A stretch of DNA of 64,000 bases. It comes from Euclidia mi (lineage: Eukaryota > Arthropoda > Insecta > Lepidoptera > Erebidae). Position numbers and translations under genes: made by a program. The notes under the pieces were generated by a model, which saw nothing but the letters and a program-made list of their open reading frames with translations, was not told the origin of the DNA and ran no database searches. Of this stretch, positions 22,990 to 34,991 are shown piece by piece. How positions within the stretch are numbered: position 1 is the first letter of the stretch; the number at the start of each line of letters is the position of its first letter. The stretch covers positions 87,523,034 to 87,587,033 of the forward strand of contig OX123186.2 of assembly GCA_944739405.2 (NCBI GenBank), written 5' to 3'.

Positions 22990-24975
22990 GTGTCCGTTTC
23001 GATGGCGCGGCCATGACGTAATTTTTTTTTATAAATGATAACAAGATTTTGTAAAAATTTGTAAAAGTAGACTCCCAAAAGCATAAATTTGTCAAAGCTA
23101 TGGTTAAAAAGTTATAAGGGTTTGAACGTGGCCGCGCCATTGAAACGCTCCAAACCGCGCGGCCACGGAGATCTTTAAAACCAAGCATTGCAGAGACCTG
23201 AAATTTTGGTAAGTAACAGATTGAATTTGTAAAAAATTTGTAAAAATATAGAAAAAAATCCTGAGCTTATATTTTAGGAGCTGTGAGACTAATACGCCAT
23301 GGCCGCGCCATTGAAACGGTGAAAAACACATTTTCACCGATATCTCGTTAAAAAAGCAACGCAGACGTCTGAAGTTTTTTGTAAAACCCAGATTTGAATT
23401 TGTCAAAACTAGTGTAAATACAACAAAAAATCCCAGGTTTATATTTCTGGAGCTATAAGACTAATTCGCCATGGCCGCGCCATTGAAACGGTGAAAACAC
23501 ATTTTCGCCAATATCTCACTGAAAAAGCAACGTAGACGTCTGAAGTTTTTTGTAAAACCCTGATTTGAATTTGTCAAAACCAGTAAAAATAAAACAAAAT
23601 ATCCTAGGTTTATATTTCTGGAGTTATAAGACTAATACGCCATGGCCGCGCCATTGAAACGGTGAAAAACACATTTTCACCTATATCTCGCTGAAAAAGT
23701 AACGTAGACGTCTGAAGTTTTTTGTAAAACCTGGATTTGAATTTGTCGAAACTAGTAAAAATAAAACAAAAAATCCTAGGTTTATATTTCTGGAGATATA
23801 AGACTAATACGCCATGGCCGCGCCATTGAAACGGTAAAAAAATATATAATGGCCTATATCTCGCTGAAAAAGCATCGCAGAGGTCTGAAGTTTTTTGAAA
23901 ACCTAGATCTGAATTTGTCAAAACTGGTGAAAATGCGCATAAAAACCCTAGGTTTACATTTCAGGCGCTGTAGATTACGTATTTTTTTGTCTTACAGCGC
24001 CTGAAATATGAACCTAGGATTTTTTGTTTTATTTTTACTAGTTTTGACAAATTCAAATCGAGTTTTACAAAAACTTCACACGTCTGCGTTGCTTTTTCAG
24101 CGAGATATCGGCGATTACGTACTTTTTCACCGTTTCAATGGCGCGGCCATGGCGTATTAGTCTTATATCTCCAGAAATATAAACCTAGGATTTTTTGTTT
24201 TATTTTTACTAGTTTCGACAAATTCAAGTCCAGGTTTTACAAAAAACTTCAGACGTCCGAGTTGCTTTTTCAGCGAGATATCGGCGAAAATGTGTTTTTC
24301 ACCGTTTCAATGGCGCGGCCATGGCGTATTAGTCTTATAACTCCAGAAATATAAACCTAGGATATTTTGTTTTATTTTTACTGGTTTTGACAAATTCAAA
24401 TCAGGGTTTTACAAAAAACTTCAGACGTCTGCGTTGCTTTTTCAGTGAGATATTGGTGAAAATGTGTTTTTCACCGTTTCAATGGCGCGGCCATGGCGAA
24501 TTAGTCTTATAGCTCCAGAAATATAAACCTAGGATTTTTTGTTGTATTTACACTAGTTTTGACAAATTCAAATCTGGGTTTTACAAAAAACTTCAGACGT
24601 CTGCGTTGCTTTTTCAACGAGATATCGGTGAAAATGTGTTTTTCACCGTTTCAATGGCGCGGCCATGGTGTATTAGTCTCACAGCTCCTAAAATATAAGC
24701 TCAGGATTTTTTTCTATATTTTTACAATTTTTTTACAAATTCAATCTGTTACTTACCAAAATTTCAGGTCTCTGCAATGCTTGGTTTTAAAGATCTCCGT
24801 GGCCGCGCGGTTCGGAGCGTTTCAATGGCGCGGCCACGTTCAAACCCTTATAACTTTTTAACTATAGCTTTGACAAATTTATGGTTTTGGGAGTCTACTT
24901 TTACAAATTTTTACAAAATCTTGTTATCATTTTTTTTTTAAAATAACGTCATGGCCGCGCCATCGAAACGGACAC
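22990..24975. mobile_element. Foldback element: ~1-kb inverted arms made of ~175-bp tandem repeats
   Basis: The two halves are complementary around about 23982 with almost no spacer. Each arm holds five or more tandem units of about 170-180 bp. The units share aatggcgcggccatggcgta, a region with ttcagacgtctgcgttgc, and aatataaacctaggat. The ends read gtgtccgtttcgatgg and its complement. They are flanked by the duplication cttttggc (22982-22989 and 24976-24983; it can be read as 9 bp). Mirror-image open frames of about 100 codons (23104-23406 minus, 24559-24861 plus) are by-products of the repeats, differing at one residue. This is the structure of foldback transposons. Confidence 0.85.
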
Positions 24976-25686
24976 CTTTTGGCGGGCGTCGGTGCCACTG
25001 GCCATCATTCCAGTTGTATAGAACGTAGGGTTGCCAAATTTTTCTGTCTTAAAATGTTTCATAGCTTGTTTGGCAATAAAAAAAAATAACAATTAGTTTT
25101 TAGGGTTCCGTACCTAAAAGGTACAAAAACGGGACCCTATTACTAAGCCTCCGCTGTCTGTCTGTCACCAGGCTAAATAAACATAATAAACGCATTTTAT
25201 TTCTTTCTTTAGATACGAAAGAAAGAAAGAAAATGCGTTTATTTCTAACAGATGTTGAAAAGAGAAAAATATTACAGTAGAACGCGAACGGTACAAAGCT
25301 GTACACGCCTGTCGCCTGCACAAAAATAGGAGGACAGTTCAGCATAATGCCGGACACATGTGCCCGGCGCTGGTTTTCAACTGGCTCCTCAGTAGAGTAG
25401 TATCTCAAACCGTGATAGCTAGGTAAAGCTGAAATTTTCACAAAAATGTATTTCTGTTGCCGCTATAACAACAAATACTAAAAATGAAAATATTAAGAGG
25501 GGGGGATCCCATACAATAAACGTTTTTTTCATATTTTTTGCTCAAAATTACTAACAGTACAAGGTAGACGCTTAAAATTTTCACAATATGTAGGTAGTTG
25601 TATATTACCTTTCAAAATTAATAATTAAACTTAAAAAAAAAGTAAATAATAAAGGGGGGCTCCCATACAACGAACGTAATTTTTAA

Positions 25687-26984
25687 CCCTTAACTGCATG
25701 ATTTTTTATTTTGAGCCTAGAAAAATCCTAGGTGTCCTAAATGAAGTGTACATCACAGGAAAAATAATGAAAAAATCAAACTACAGTTCTTTGTGAAAAA
25801 AATTAGTTTTATTTATTGATGTAATATTACATCATCATGCAAAATCGTCTTAAATTATCATACTAAGGAGTAATATGAAAATCTGTGAAACAGTTGTTAG
25901 TTCTGTTAAAACATAGAGGGATATAGCATTTTGAGCATGCCCATTGCTACATTGAGGAAGTTTACAACGTAAACGCTTTGAAAATGTGGGCCAGTGTGCA
26001 ATACCATCTGAACGCACATCCTTATAAGGAAGCGGATGAGCTGGTCCTCTTTGTTTCTTAGCTTTTTCTTCTAAGAAGCTGTTGCTTGGCCGACCTTTTT
26101 TGTTGCTGTTGCTTGTTCCCACATTGCACAGGGCATCTGCTAATTCATTTCGGAACAAATCAATCTTCCACATTATCCGAGATCAAGTCCTGTACGAGTT
26201 GCTGCGAATTGGCATAAAAGTTCTCTTCATCGTCATCCTCATCCTCATCTTCTAAGCCATCTTCTGAGACGTTACCGTCTTCCAACTCCTTCAATAACCT
26301 TTCAATGTCATCATTAGTCGCCTGGCTTCGTGACATTGTGCTAAAACATAATACATGCATGAAAAAAGAACCACTACCTAGTGTGAAACGTTTCGCAACA
26401 GCTTCATTCCATAGAAATCCTGTTTAGATACTGGAAAACTAGCCGTAATAAACAATAAAACGTACATAATACATTCATTACAGTTATATTACAGCAAAAT
26501 GGTCGAAAAAAAAGGTCAGCAAAGAAAATTCGTACTTATTCCATAGTAATAATATTTTATGCCAATTCCCATGATGGTGTAGTACTACATCATAAACAAA
26601 AATCATTGTTTTCAGGAAGTTACAATGCTATTTACAAAATGCTAATACAATACCATTTCTACGTACCTGTGTGCTGCCGGAAACTATTTTTGTTTATTAT
26701 AATTCAGATTTTTTGACAAAAAAAACATTCAGTGCAACTGTGTTGAACTGTGTCTAAAACCGAGAATTGCAATTTGGCGCCAAAAAACTGTTCACGTCAC
26801 TATTTTGTAAAAAAATCAGTTTTCTATGGCGATAAGCTGCGTTCATACGTGTCAGTTAGACCTTTGACAATACTTAAAAAAAAAAGCACGTAAGTGGAGT
26901 AGCTAGATAAAAATATATTCGAGGAAAAGTAAACTGATGTAGGTAATATTACATCATTATGCAGTTATTATTTGTTACTCGAGC
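25687..26984 (-). mobile_element. Internally deleted piggyBac-type element
   Basis: On the left, TTAA (25683-25686) is followed by cccttaactgcatgattttt, a piggyBac-type end. On the right, a related but decayed motif (catcattatgcagttatt) is near 26953-26970 and a TTAA lies at 26985. The right boundary is uncertain. Both subterminal regions carry gatgtaatattacatcat palindromes. The coding remains are on the minus strand. Confidence 0.75.
25850..26330 (-). pseudogene. piggyBac transposase remnant: N-terminus joined to cysteine-rich C-terminus
   Basis: The start (MSRSQATNDDIERLLKELED, then an acidic run DGLEDEDEDDDEE) is a typical piggyBac N-terminus. It stops at NVED next to a second frame with WKIDLFRNELADALCNVG, RPSNSFLEEKAKKQRGP and SDGIAHWPTFSKRLRCKLPQ. 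This is the approach to the C-terminal zinc-binding domain. The whole catalytic centre is missing, and the join puts the halves out of frame. Confidence 0.82.
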
Positions 26985-27226
26985 TTAATAAACAGGTGGA
27001 AACTTAAAAAACATTTGAGTATACATACAACAAACATGATTTTCTTTTATAGATGATCGTACGGAACCCTTCGTGCGCGAGTCCGACTCGCACTTGCCCA
27101 ATATTATTAATTACGTTATTGACGTTCTGTTTCTTTTTTCTCGCCACTTTGGACTCATCAGCATCACTGAACTCTTTAATTCTGAACTTCTGAAGTGGCG
27201 GGGACGGAGACATGATTTTAAGTATA

Positions 27227-27470
27227 AATTGCCTCCGTAATCCAGTGGATAGAGCGTATGCGACTGCTGATCGGAGGTCCCGGGTTGGGCAAAACTGTTA
27301 CTGGGTTTTTCCGAATTCTCAGTAGCAGCACGGAGTCTGATGATGTGCCCGGTAACGGTAATAGGCTCGCTCCCTATAACGTGGGACGTAAAAATTCATG
27401 GCGAAATGTCGGTCTAATATTACACCTCTGCCTACCCCTTTGGGGATACAGGCGTGAGTCTATATATACT
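27227..27470 (+). repeat. tRNA-derived SINE with LINE-type 3' tail
   Basis: Head tccgtaatccagtggatagagcg, a partly deleted B box (cccgggttggg), body cagtagcagcacggagtctg and tail cctctgcctacccctttggg...acaggcgtgagtctat. Confidence 0.85.
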
Positions 27471-27902
27471 ATTTCCAATTGCCTTTTTCTGTAAAAAATC
27501 TTTACCATCCACAGACTATAGGATACTACGTTGTTGCTTGTTACCATACGATGTTACCATCAGTGGTGAATTTCGTTTAGATCAAAGAGTATACAAATAC
27601 TACGTAAGAAGAGGCGGATGTGCCATAGATCATGCGAGACTTTCAGCTTTGTATGAAACGTGCAGGGAGAACTCGTACCAACATAAAGATACTAATTGAC
27701 ATCGTTTTTATGTTGTCAGCATTGTCATATTTGTCAATATAGGGATGTACCCTCTAGTGATTAACGAAATATCGATATCGATAATATTAGGTAAGAAATA
27801 ATTATAATTATGTTTCGACTAGAATTATACTTTTCCAACACAAATAAAAGATGTATTTGATATTTATGTGTTTATTCAAACAAATTAGCCTATTCTATAA
27901 AA
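27471..27902. other. Non-coding stretch
   Basis: A short open frame near 27540-27699 (TCCLLPYDVTISGEFRLDQR and onward) has no family that I know. Nothing else recognised. Confidence 0.35.
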
Positions 27903-28077
27903 TACTAGCTGACCCGGCAAACGTTGTTTTGCAAATTTTTTTTTTTTTGAAAAATAGATGTTGGCCGATTCTCATAGATACCGGATAAGCACAAAAAATT
28001 TCATCAAAATCGGTCAAGCCGTTTCGGAGGAGTATGGGAACGAAAACTGTGACACGAGAATTTTATATATTAGATAT
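27903..28077 (+). repeat. Common insect interspersed repeat (actagctgacccggcaaacg)
   Basis: It contains ctagctgacccggcaaacgt, atttcatcaaaatcggtcaa, gccgtttcggaggagtatgg and gacacgagaattttatatat in the usual order. It is a widespread repeat in butterflies and moths and non-coding here. Confidence 0.7.
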
Positions 28078-29084
28078 TCTAGATTAGCGAAGAAAAATAC
28101 GCAGAATTAAAAGATATATGTATGTACATGTAATGGAAAGGTTTTCAACATTTCTTCTGTAATAGGATTTAAAGAAATGCCTATAGATACAAGGCACAGC
28201 TGTTTTTCTGACTTGAGTTCCCTTTTTTTAAGTCTTTCGGCTTAAAATGCTTGCCACACACATAGTTCAACTGATGTAATTTTGCAATGGGCACATAAAT
28301 CAAGTCTTGGTTTCCAGGTGCAGCTACCCATTTTTACATCTAAAGAGAAAAAAAAGAATAGAATTTTTAGTCCTTGTGCCAATTTCTAATAACGGATTAT
28401 CGATAACTGACAGGCAGCACTATTGCTTACCTACAAAGTACTAGGATATGAAACTTTAGAACATTTCCTTATTTTTTATGTTTCATTGAAATATATCACA
28501 TTATATAACATTATAAATATTCATTGATCTTTATCTAGGGACATTTTGCCATAAATACCTACCCTTTTTTCATTGCCTGTTGTTGTTTGCCATATTTCGC
28601 ACGTTATTTTGCTTGTTTTCATTGCGCTCCTTTCAATGCTAATCAAATAAATATAGTAACACTAACACTAGAAGTGTAAAATCACATTTATTTGGTATAC
28701 ACAAAGCACTTTTACAGTATGTTTTTTACGTTTTATAAACAAACTACATAACGCGGCAAAGTTCAATCTGGATAATAATGTGACAGTTGTGACATTTGAC
28801 ACTATTGACAGCCAAGGCGGTGATGTACGTATAGGTAACCCGTCTAACTTTGAAAGAATACTGTTCCAAGGGTACATAGTGAAGGATGCTATCTTCACGT
28901 TTTATATATATAATAGCAGCCATTAAAAAGATAGCACATTTCATACATTCGGTTCTTTCTTAGGAACTTGCGCCAGGCTGGTTTAGATCTCTTGCCTAAA
29001 TAGTTTCCATCATCCATTTAACTTATGTGTAACGTTAAATAGATAAGTACTCATAATAATTAGTGTTCTGTTTTACACGACACA
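28078..29084. other. Non-coding stretch
   Basis: AT-rich; I see no exon, RNA gene or transposon end. Confidence 0.4.
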
Positions 29085-29997
29085 GTAAGGGTTGGAAATA
29101 AAGTATTTTCACTTGACAAAATCATACTTGATAAATTTATTATTTTACAAACTATTGTTTAATAAACTACTCATTAGACAATATATTTACTATAAAAAGT
29201 TAATAAGCTATTATTTTTTTAAACATGTTATTTGGCAAAACAAAGTAAAACATAAAATAACATTTGACAAAATACATTGCTTGGTAAATATTTTATTAAC
29301 CAAAATCTACGTTAGTACAACAATCTTTGTGTAGGGTCAACTGAAATAATGGCTGGTTAGGTTAGAACTGCGACCACAATGCACGAGCCGAGTGCCAGAA
29401 CCGAATTCTACTTATTTCGCTTAATTCAGGCAGTGTGTATTTTTTTTTTTAATGACTTAAGTTTCTATGGAATTAGTATTAATACAAAATTATTACTTGC
29501 CTATAATTAATAATCTAAATAAAAATTGCAACCAAATGCAATTAAATATTTTCAAAATTTCGCGTAAGTATTGGTTAGAAATTAGTTATTTTTAAAACCG
29601 AATAATTTATCTTCTAACTTTTTGTACAATCACCAATTTGGCAAACGAATTATTTAGTCAAACGATTATTTTTAAAATAATTATTTAACATTTTAATTGT
29701 TTTCTAAATAAAACATTTGCGAAACCTGTATTATGTCAAATGATTGTTTTTAACCCTTAATCGGATACGAGCTACTCGCGGCGATATGTCGGGATATTTG
29801 GTTAATTCTAGTTAATTATACTGTAATTAAGATATGTAAAACAAAAAATAAAAATAATAATAACGGGATCAGTATTTTTTTTAGGTGGCTAATATATGAC
29901 CGTTGTCTGATAACGATTCTCAAATGTGGCAGCTATATGACCATTGTCTGATTAGGAAAATAAAACCATTTCATTAGTGTATAAAATGAGATGTATT

Positions 29998-30135
29998 ATT
30001 CTTGTATGTAATCCTCTGAATTTCGAGTTGAACAAAACTTGCAGCGCTTATAAGTCTCTTGAGCTTCTGGAAAGTGAAATCCGACGCTCTGAAGCCTAAT
30101 TTCATCGGGAACGCCGAATTTTCCGCCGTTTTTAT
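29998..30135 (-). pseudogene. piggyBac-type transposase remnant (C-terminal end)
   Basis: One minus-strand frame reads VPDEIRLQSVGFHFPEAQET, then YKRCKFCSTRNSED and a stop. The RC-x-FC pattern after a conserved pre-zinc segment is the start of the cysteine-rich end of piggyBac transposases. The rest of the enzyme is absent. Confidence 0.5.
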
Positions 30136-30374
30136 TTTTGAGTAGGTTTCTGCTTCTTGCACGAGAAATCGCTAATCAGTGCTCTTGCTAAACGCAAACG
30201 AAATTCCCGGAGGGCCAATTTTCCAAAATACCACGTAGTGTACCATCAGATAGTGGCTTACTGAATGACATCTTGACCTATAAAAATAAAAAAAAATGTC
30301 AATAACAACAACGAAAATTACTTAGGTATATATATATTGACAAAATTTCCTACAACGATACTTTCGTTACAAAC

Positions 30375-30705
30375 ATAGACTCACGCCTATAACCCCGAAG
30401 AGGTAGGCAGAGGTGTATTTCTACACCCACTTTTCGCCAGATATATTTTAGACCCACGCAATAGAGTTTCCAGACTCAGATGCTGCTACTGAGAATTTCC
30501 TACCAGAAAACTCAATAACACTGCCCGACCCGGGAATCGAACCCGGGACCTCGCTATCCTACGCATAGGGTTTGATGTCGAGTTTTCCGTCTCTACGCAA
30601 AGATGGTATTTGCATCGTGTTATCCCTTAGTCGCCTCTTACGACACCCACGGGAAGATAGGGGGTGGCGACACTTGTATTCTATGCCGTCAACCACACGG
30701 CAATA
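30375..30705 (-). repeat. Composite SINE (two SINE families fused)
   Basis: On the minus strand, a ccgtgtggttgacgg head of the 2490-type family leads into gggtgtcgtaagaggcgact and cgatgcaaataccatc. It then passes into a tRNA-derived SINE (cgaggtcccgggttcgattc) with its cagtagcagcat body and LINE tail (tctgcctacctcttcgggg). The same fusion exists at 45484-45855. Confidence 0.75.
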
Positions 30706-31506
30706 CTTTCGTTATATGAAACATTTACTTCTGCTAACGTACAATGGTCATATATTAGCCACATACTTTATGAACATATTTTAGATATAATTATTACTCA
30801 AAGCAACCAATTTTATACACTCAACACCTAACAATATCATACACTTTACAAATAAATAACTCTTATGTACTTACCGGATTTTTTCCAAACACAAATCAAA
30901 TATTTATAAATAAATCACAATTTCAGTGCAAAATTTATAAATTTTCGCGCATGTTTTGATTTTGACAGTCACTGACAAACGATAGCTTTTTTTTCTTTTA
31001 CCGTCACCACCAAGATTCAAAAGTTTGTTAATCTTTCTAATAGATAAGCAAAAATAATTATAGGTTGCATTCAAATTTTACTTTTTTTTCTTAAAACATA
31101 TCGATCGATCGAATGTGGCATATATTCTACCATTGTTTGATTAAGGGTTAAAGTAATATGTTTGCGAAATGAAAGTTTGTCAAATGATTCGTTTTTCAAA
31201 CGTTGTTTGTAAAATGACTTTTTGTCATACGTTTTTTGTTAAACAATAGTAAACCCACGAAAGGGCGTATCCAACAAAATTTTAGATTTTGAGATATTAG
31301 CACCATTGACATTTATAGGTCAAGTTTCAGTATGTCACGCAAAGTCGTAACCAAAACTGCAATAAAACCGCACTTTTAAACCGTTGCGAAAAGCCATATC
31401 TACTTTTCCTTGTAATTCAAAATATCACGAAGGGACATACCGCTAGTTACGCCTGTTCTTGCATAATAATGTTTTTTCACGAAAAGGCGTAACATAATTT
31501 GGCGCG

Positions 31507-32374
31507 AGTGAAACCAAGACCTATCGAAACATGTTTCTGTTGTAACTGCTGGAAACCCATTGCACTGTTGACGAGAAAACCGACGCTGTGGTCAAAAGGG
31601 TACAGGATGTGTCTCGAAGGGTGTTTCCCGGAAAAAGTTTTAACAAGCAAAGTAAACTCTCGCTCGAGATACTCGAACTTATGAGGCAAAGAAGGGGACT
31701 GTCATTTGCGCAGACGTATTCGACGGATGGAAGAAACCTTAACCGGAAGATCCAGAAGCTGGTGCGACGTGACCTCCGATGTTTCAATACCCGCGCCATT
31801 ACGGCTGCGATTGAACAGAATCGAGGCACCAAAGTCTTCGCTCGCCAGCTTGGTAGAATTCATCTGTCGAAACTCAATACTGCGGATGGCAAAACCGTTA
31901 CCTCCAAGTTCGAGATTCTCGCTGAAATTGAGAGTTTCTACAAGGACTTGTACGCGTCACGGATGCCTAAACCCACGAGACCCAGCGATGATGACCACAG
32001 AGCCCAACTCACGCGCCATTACACGGAGGACATCCCTGATGTCAACCAGGGCGAGGTAATAGTGGCTCTCGAGCAGCTTAAAAACAGCAAGTCTCCAGGG
32101 GATGACGGACAGAGCTCTTAAAAGCAGGTGGGACAACAGTTCTGAAAGAGCTGGCGAGCTTTGTTTAAATCCACCAAGGCCTAACACCTAAGGCGCAGAG
32201 TGGGAGTGCGGTGGTTCTGTTTTTCAAAAAAGGTTACAAAACCCTGCTGAAAAACTATAGACCCATTTCACTCCTGAGCCACGTCTACCAGTTGTTCTCG
32301 AGATTCCTAACTAACCGCCTCGCCGGAAAACTCGACGATTTCCAGCCGCCGGAACAAGCCGGGTTTCGAACGGC
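31507..32374 (+). pseudogene. RTE-type LINE, first part (split by the 17-kb element)
   Basis: Frames from 31588 carry the stretch before the reverse transcriptase (SLEILELMRQRRGL, LEQLKNSKSPGDDG). The frame from 32211 has the RT entry motifs LFFKKGYKTLLKNYRPISLL and NRLAGKLDDFQPPEQAGFR. The LINE stops at 32374 at the edge of a TSD and continues at 49565. The endonuclease part is absent. At least one frameshift lies near 32110-32200. Confidence 0.85.
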
Positions 32375-32836
32375 GGTTTATTCCCATCTTCCCCCGCACG
32401 TCTCCCCCCGAACGGGGGAAAATGGGAATTTTCGTGTCATCTTCCCCCGAATTTGTAATCGGGGGAAGATAGGAAGTTGCATTCCCATCTTCCCCCGCAT
32501 GCCTGCCACCGAACGAGGGAAAATGGGAATGCTTGTTTCATCTTCCCCCGAACTTGTCATCGGGGGAAGATAGGAAGTTCTATTCCCAACTTCCCCCGCA
32601 TGTCTGCTCCCGAAAGAAGGAAAATGGAAATGCTTGTGTGTGTCATCTTCTCCCGAACTTGTAATCGAGGGACGAAAAGAAGTTTCATTTGTCCCCGAAA
32701 TACGTTTAATAATTAATTTTGTTCACCAACGTATGGCTCGAATAAAATAAACATGGTTTTTACAGGAACTAATAAAACAACAACACAGGAACAAATAAAT
32801 ATGAAAGTACTGTTTGTTGATCGTCAATGCTCTCGT

Positions 32837-34991
32837 CAGGCGCGGTCGCAGTCTGAAATTTTGGAGGGGGTCACTTACTACACTAATAAAAAATAGGTAT
32901 CTGGATCGCCATTTATAGCGTAAATACCTACGTATTATATTTGTAGTTTTTTTGGTAAAAGTTTCGAAATACGTCGCCGTTTTTAGAGGTTGTGAGTGAT
33001 TGCGGGGGAGGAGGGGAGGTCTCGGAACACCCCCTCACCATTTTCACTAGCCAGAAATACTTGTTTCCTCTAAAAAAAAATATCTCCAAACATCGGTGTG
33101 TATGGCACTGCCAACTTCCACTTTCTTCACACTAGTTTAATAAACTAAGGCTGACGGAGCCCTGCGAAGCAGGGCTCCTATTTTCGGATTACGGGTCAAG
33201 AGGGACAACCTAAATGTCAAATTTGTGCGTCATTGCTTTCGAGTGTACACGCACCTAACCCTAGGCACTCGAAAGCAATGACGCACAAATTTGACATTAG
33301 CTGTCCATATCATCATTCCAAGATGGCGGGTTTGCGTTTCGTTTCACATTTTTCACATAAAACCTAAAAATGACATTAATTGTAAAACTGTACTAAAGAA
33401 ATGAATACAGATTTACATATAGAAGCGCATTTCTTAAGGATTTCCTGTGCCGATTCCAAGTGGCGAGTTGGCGGGTGTCGTCAGTTCGTCTCTCTTGCAC
33501 TCATAGAGACAGCTGTCACAGCGCGACTGCCACGCCGCCAAGCGGCAATTTGGGTCACAGAAAGTTTGTCTACAGAGGGCCCATAAGAAATGCGCATCTA
33601 TGTAAATATCTATGCTCTATGACTAAAGTATAAAAACTACGTTCCGTTTTGCATAATTTTATTGCCAAAGTATTTTAGAATTTTTGGAAATTGTTTAAAA
33701 ATATTTAGACGCAACTCCGGCAGCCAAAACTACTTTTAGGGGATTATAACTAACTCCCTTAAGCCCCCCTGCCCTTTACACACAGACCACCCCCCCGTGG
33801 TAGTGCTCTGTGCCCGTACACCACCAATACCCTCAAATTCAGGTGACTGGTTTCGAAACCCAACCCGTTTTTTTAACTATACATATAAATGTCTAAAAAT
33901 CATTAATGTACATCAAATTTTACTTTATTTCTTTATCATAACGACGCATATCGATTTTGCTAGGACAGGCCGGGCGCACTTCGCATTTTAGGTACAAACT
34001 TACAAGTAACTCGGCCGACCACGTCGACGTGGTTGGATTTAGTAGGTTGCCGCGCGCCGCTCACATTAGACGTCACGCAACGAGTGCAACCGCTCCGTAT
34101 TCTCACGCGCCGTGTTCATACACTGTTCAAATTATAAACTTAAACGCCTTTAACAACAAAAATGTATCATCACAAGTCTAATGCAAAGTATTGCTTAATT
34201 AACTGTGTGTCGAAAGCGACTTGAAAATTTGATTTTATTTATATTACGAGAGCAACTTGAAAATTTGATTTTTTGTTTGTTGAGATATCTCAACGATTAT
34301 GGTGTCAAATTAAAGATTTAGTTCAAAAACCATTTTATCTGTTTGAATCATGTAAATCGGTCCACGCGTTTAGGAAATAACTAAGAATTTGTATAGTAAA
34401 AATGTAAACGACCAGAATTTTTGTGCTTTTGTTCTACTAGTTCCAATAGTGGGATAGGATACTTTTAGGATAATTATTTATTATTAGGTACGTGGTCAAG
34501 TAGGTAGATAGACGATGAATAAATATAGTAGCAGCGCCAAGTCGACAACCCTAGCGCGCCACTCCGCGCCAGACAGCGACAGCGTTATGTGATAGAAAAG
34601 AACGGGAACTGTTAGGTTAATATCGCATTAGGCACTAAGTGCTTATGAGAGCTGAATTGAACTTTATTGCTTAGTACCAAAAGTCGTAATTTCAATAAAT
34701 TGGTTTGAAAAGTGAAGCTTCTGTACGTTAGTACTATTAATTATTCTGTGGCTAGGATCACCAAAACTACGTACTTTTCGGTTTCTTGTTTCTAAACTAG
34801 ATGTAATTTCCAAGTTATTTTGGCCATTGTACGTAGTCCATAAAAACACTACTACCTAGATAGTCAGCAAACTATAAATTTATCGCTGTTAGGGGAAATT
34901 TCCTTTTATTGTTTGGCAAATTTTTCAATTTGACCTTGGATTTTGGGGGGGGGTCATGTCCCCTGTGACCCCCCCCTTCGGACCGCGCCTG
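32837..34991. mobile_element. Non-autonomous hAT-type element, 8-bp TSD
   Basis: The 11-bp TIRs caggcgcggtc and complement are flanked by gctctcgt on both sides (32829-32836 and 34992-34999). TSD length and the CAG...CTG ends fit hAT. No transposase frame is seen in its 2155 bp. It contains a hairpin at 33211-33300 and the 33155 agccctgcgaagcagggct palindrome. Confidence 0.88.
33211..33300. repeat. Hairpin with ~33-bp perfect arms
   Basis: The arms atgtcaaatttgtgcgtcat...cgagtg and complement surround a spacer of about 22 bp. It is probably a tiny MITE. Confidence 0.7.

Larger units (their letters stand above)
25098..27105 (+). repeat. Common insect interspersed repeat (gggttccgtacc ... gcgagtccgactcgcacttg), interrupted
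   Basis: The left part has tttagggttccgtacc, ggaccctattactaagcctc and, after an interruption, accgtgatagctagg and tttctgttgccgctataac. The right end is cggaacccttcgtgcgcgag tccgactcgcacttg near 27060-27100. Between them sits a deleted piggyBac copy. A 25190-25248 hairpin (aaacgcattttatttctttc arms) is a further insertion. Confidence 0.75.
29754..31147 (-). mobile_element. piggyBac-like element, TTAA target duplication
   Basis: TTAA at 29750-29753 and 31148-31151 flank the ends cccttaatcggatacgag and, on the other strand, cccttaatcaaacaatgg. Subterminal copies of tatatgaccattgtctgatt occur at about 29895, 29935 and (complement) 30738. It contains a transposase remnant and a composite SINE. 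Confidence 0.75.
29085..31250. repeat. Array of short degenerate ttgncaaatgatt-like repeats, split by a piggyBac-like insertion
   Basis: From 29100 to 29750 and again from 31150 to 31245 a loose ~20-25 bp unit recurs (ttgacaaaatcatac, tttggcaaaacaaag, atgtcaaatgattgt, gtcaaatgattcgtt, gtaaaatgactttttgtc). The two parts are interrupted by the TTAA-flanked element. Confidence 0.55.

Noticed and set aside
23104..24861. Two ~100-codon open frames with almost the same protein on opposite strands
   Set aside because: They fall exactly on the mirrored arms of the foldback palindrome and follow its repeat unit. There is no family, start context or codon pattern to suggest a gene.
29092..29334. 80-codon frame with many Lys, Tyr, Leu and Ile
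   Set aside because: It is a translation of the AT-rich short-repeat array. No homologue comes to mind and there is no splice context.
32378..32716. Overlapping open frames with repeated FPRTCHRGK-type peptides at both ends of the 17-kb element
   Set aside because: They are translations of the tandem GC-rich TIR units in several frames. The same peptides appear mirrored in the other TIR. Not coding.
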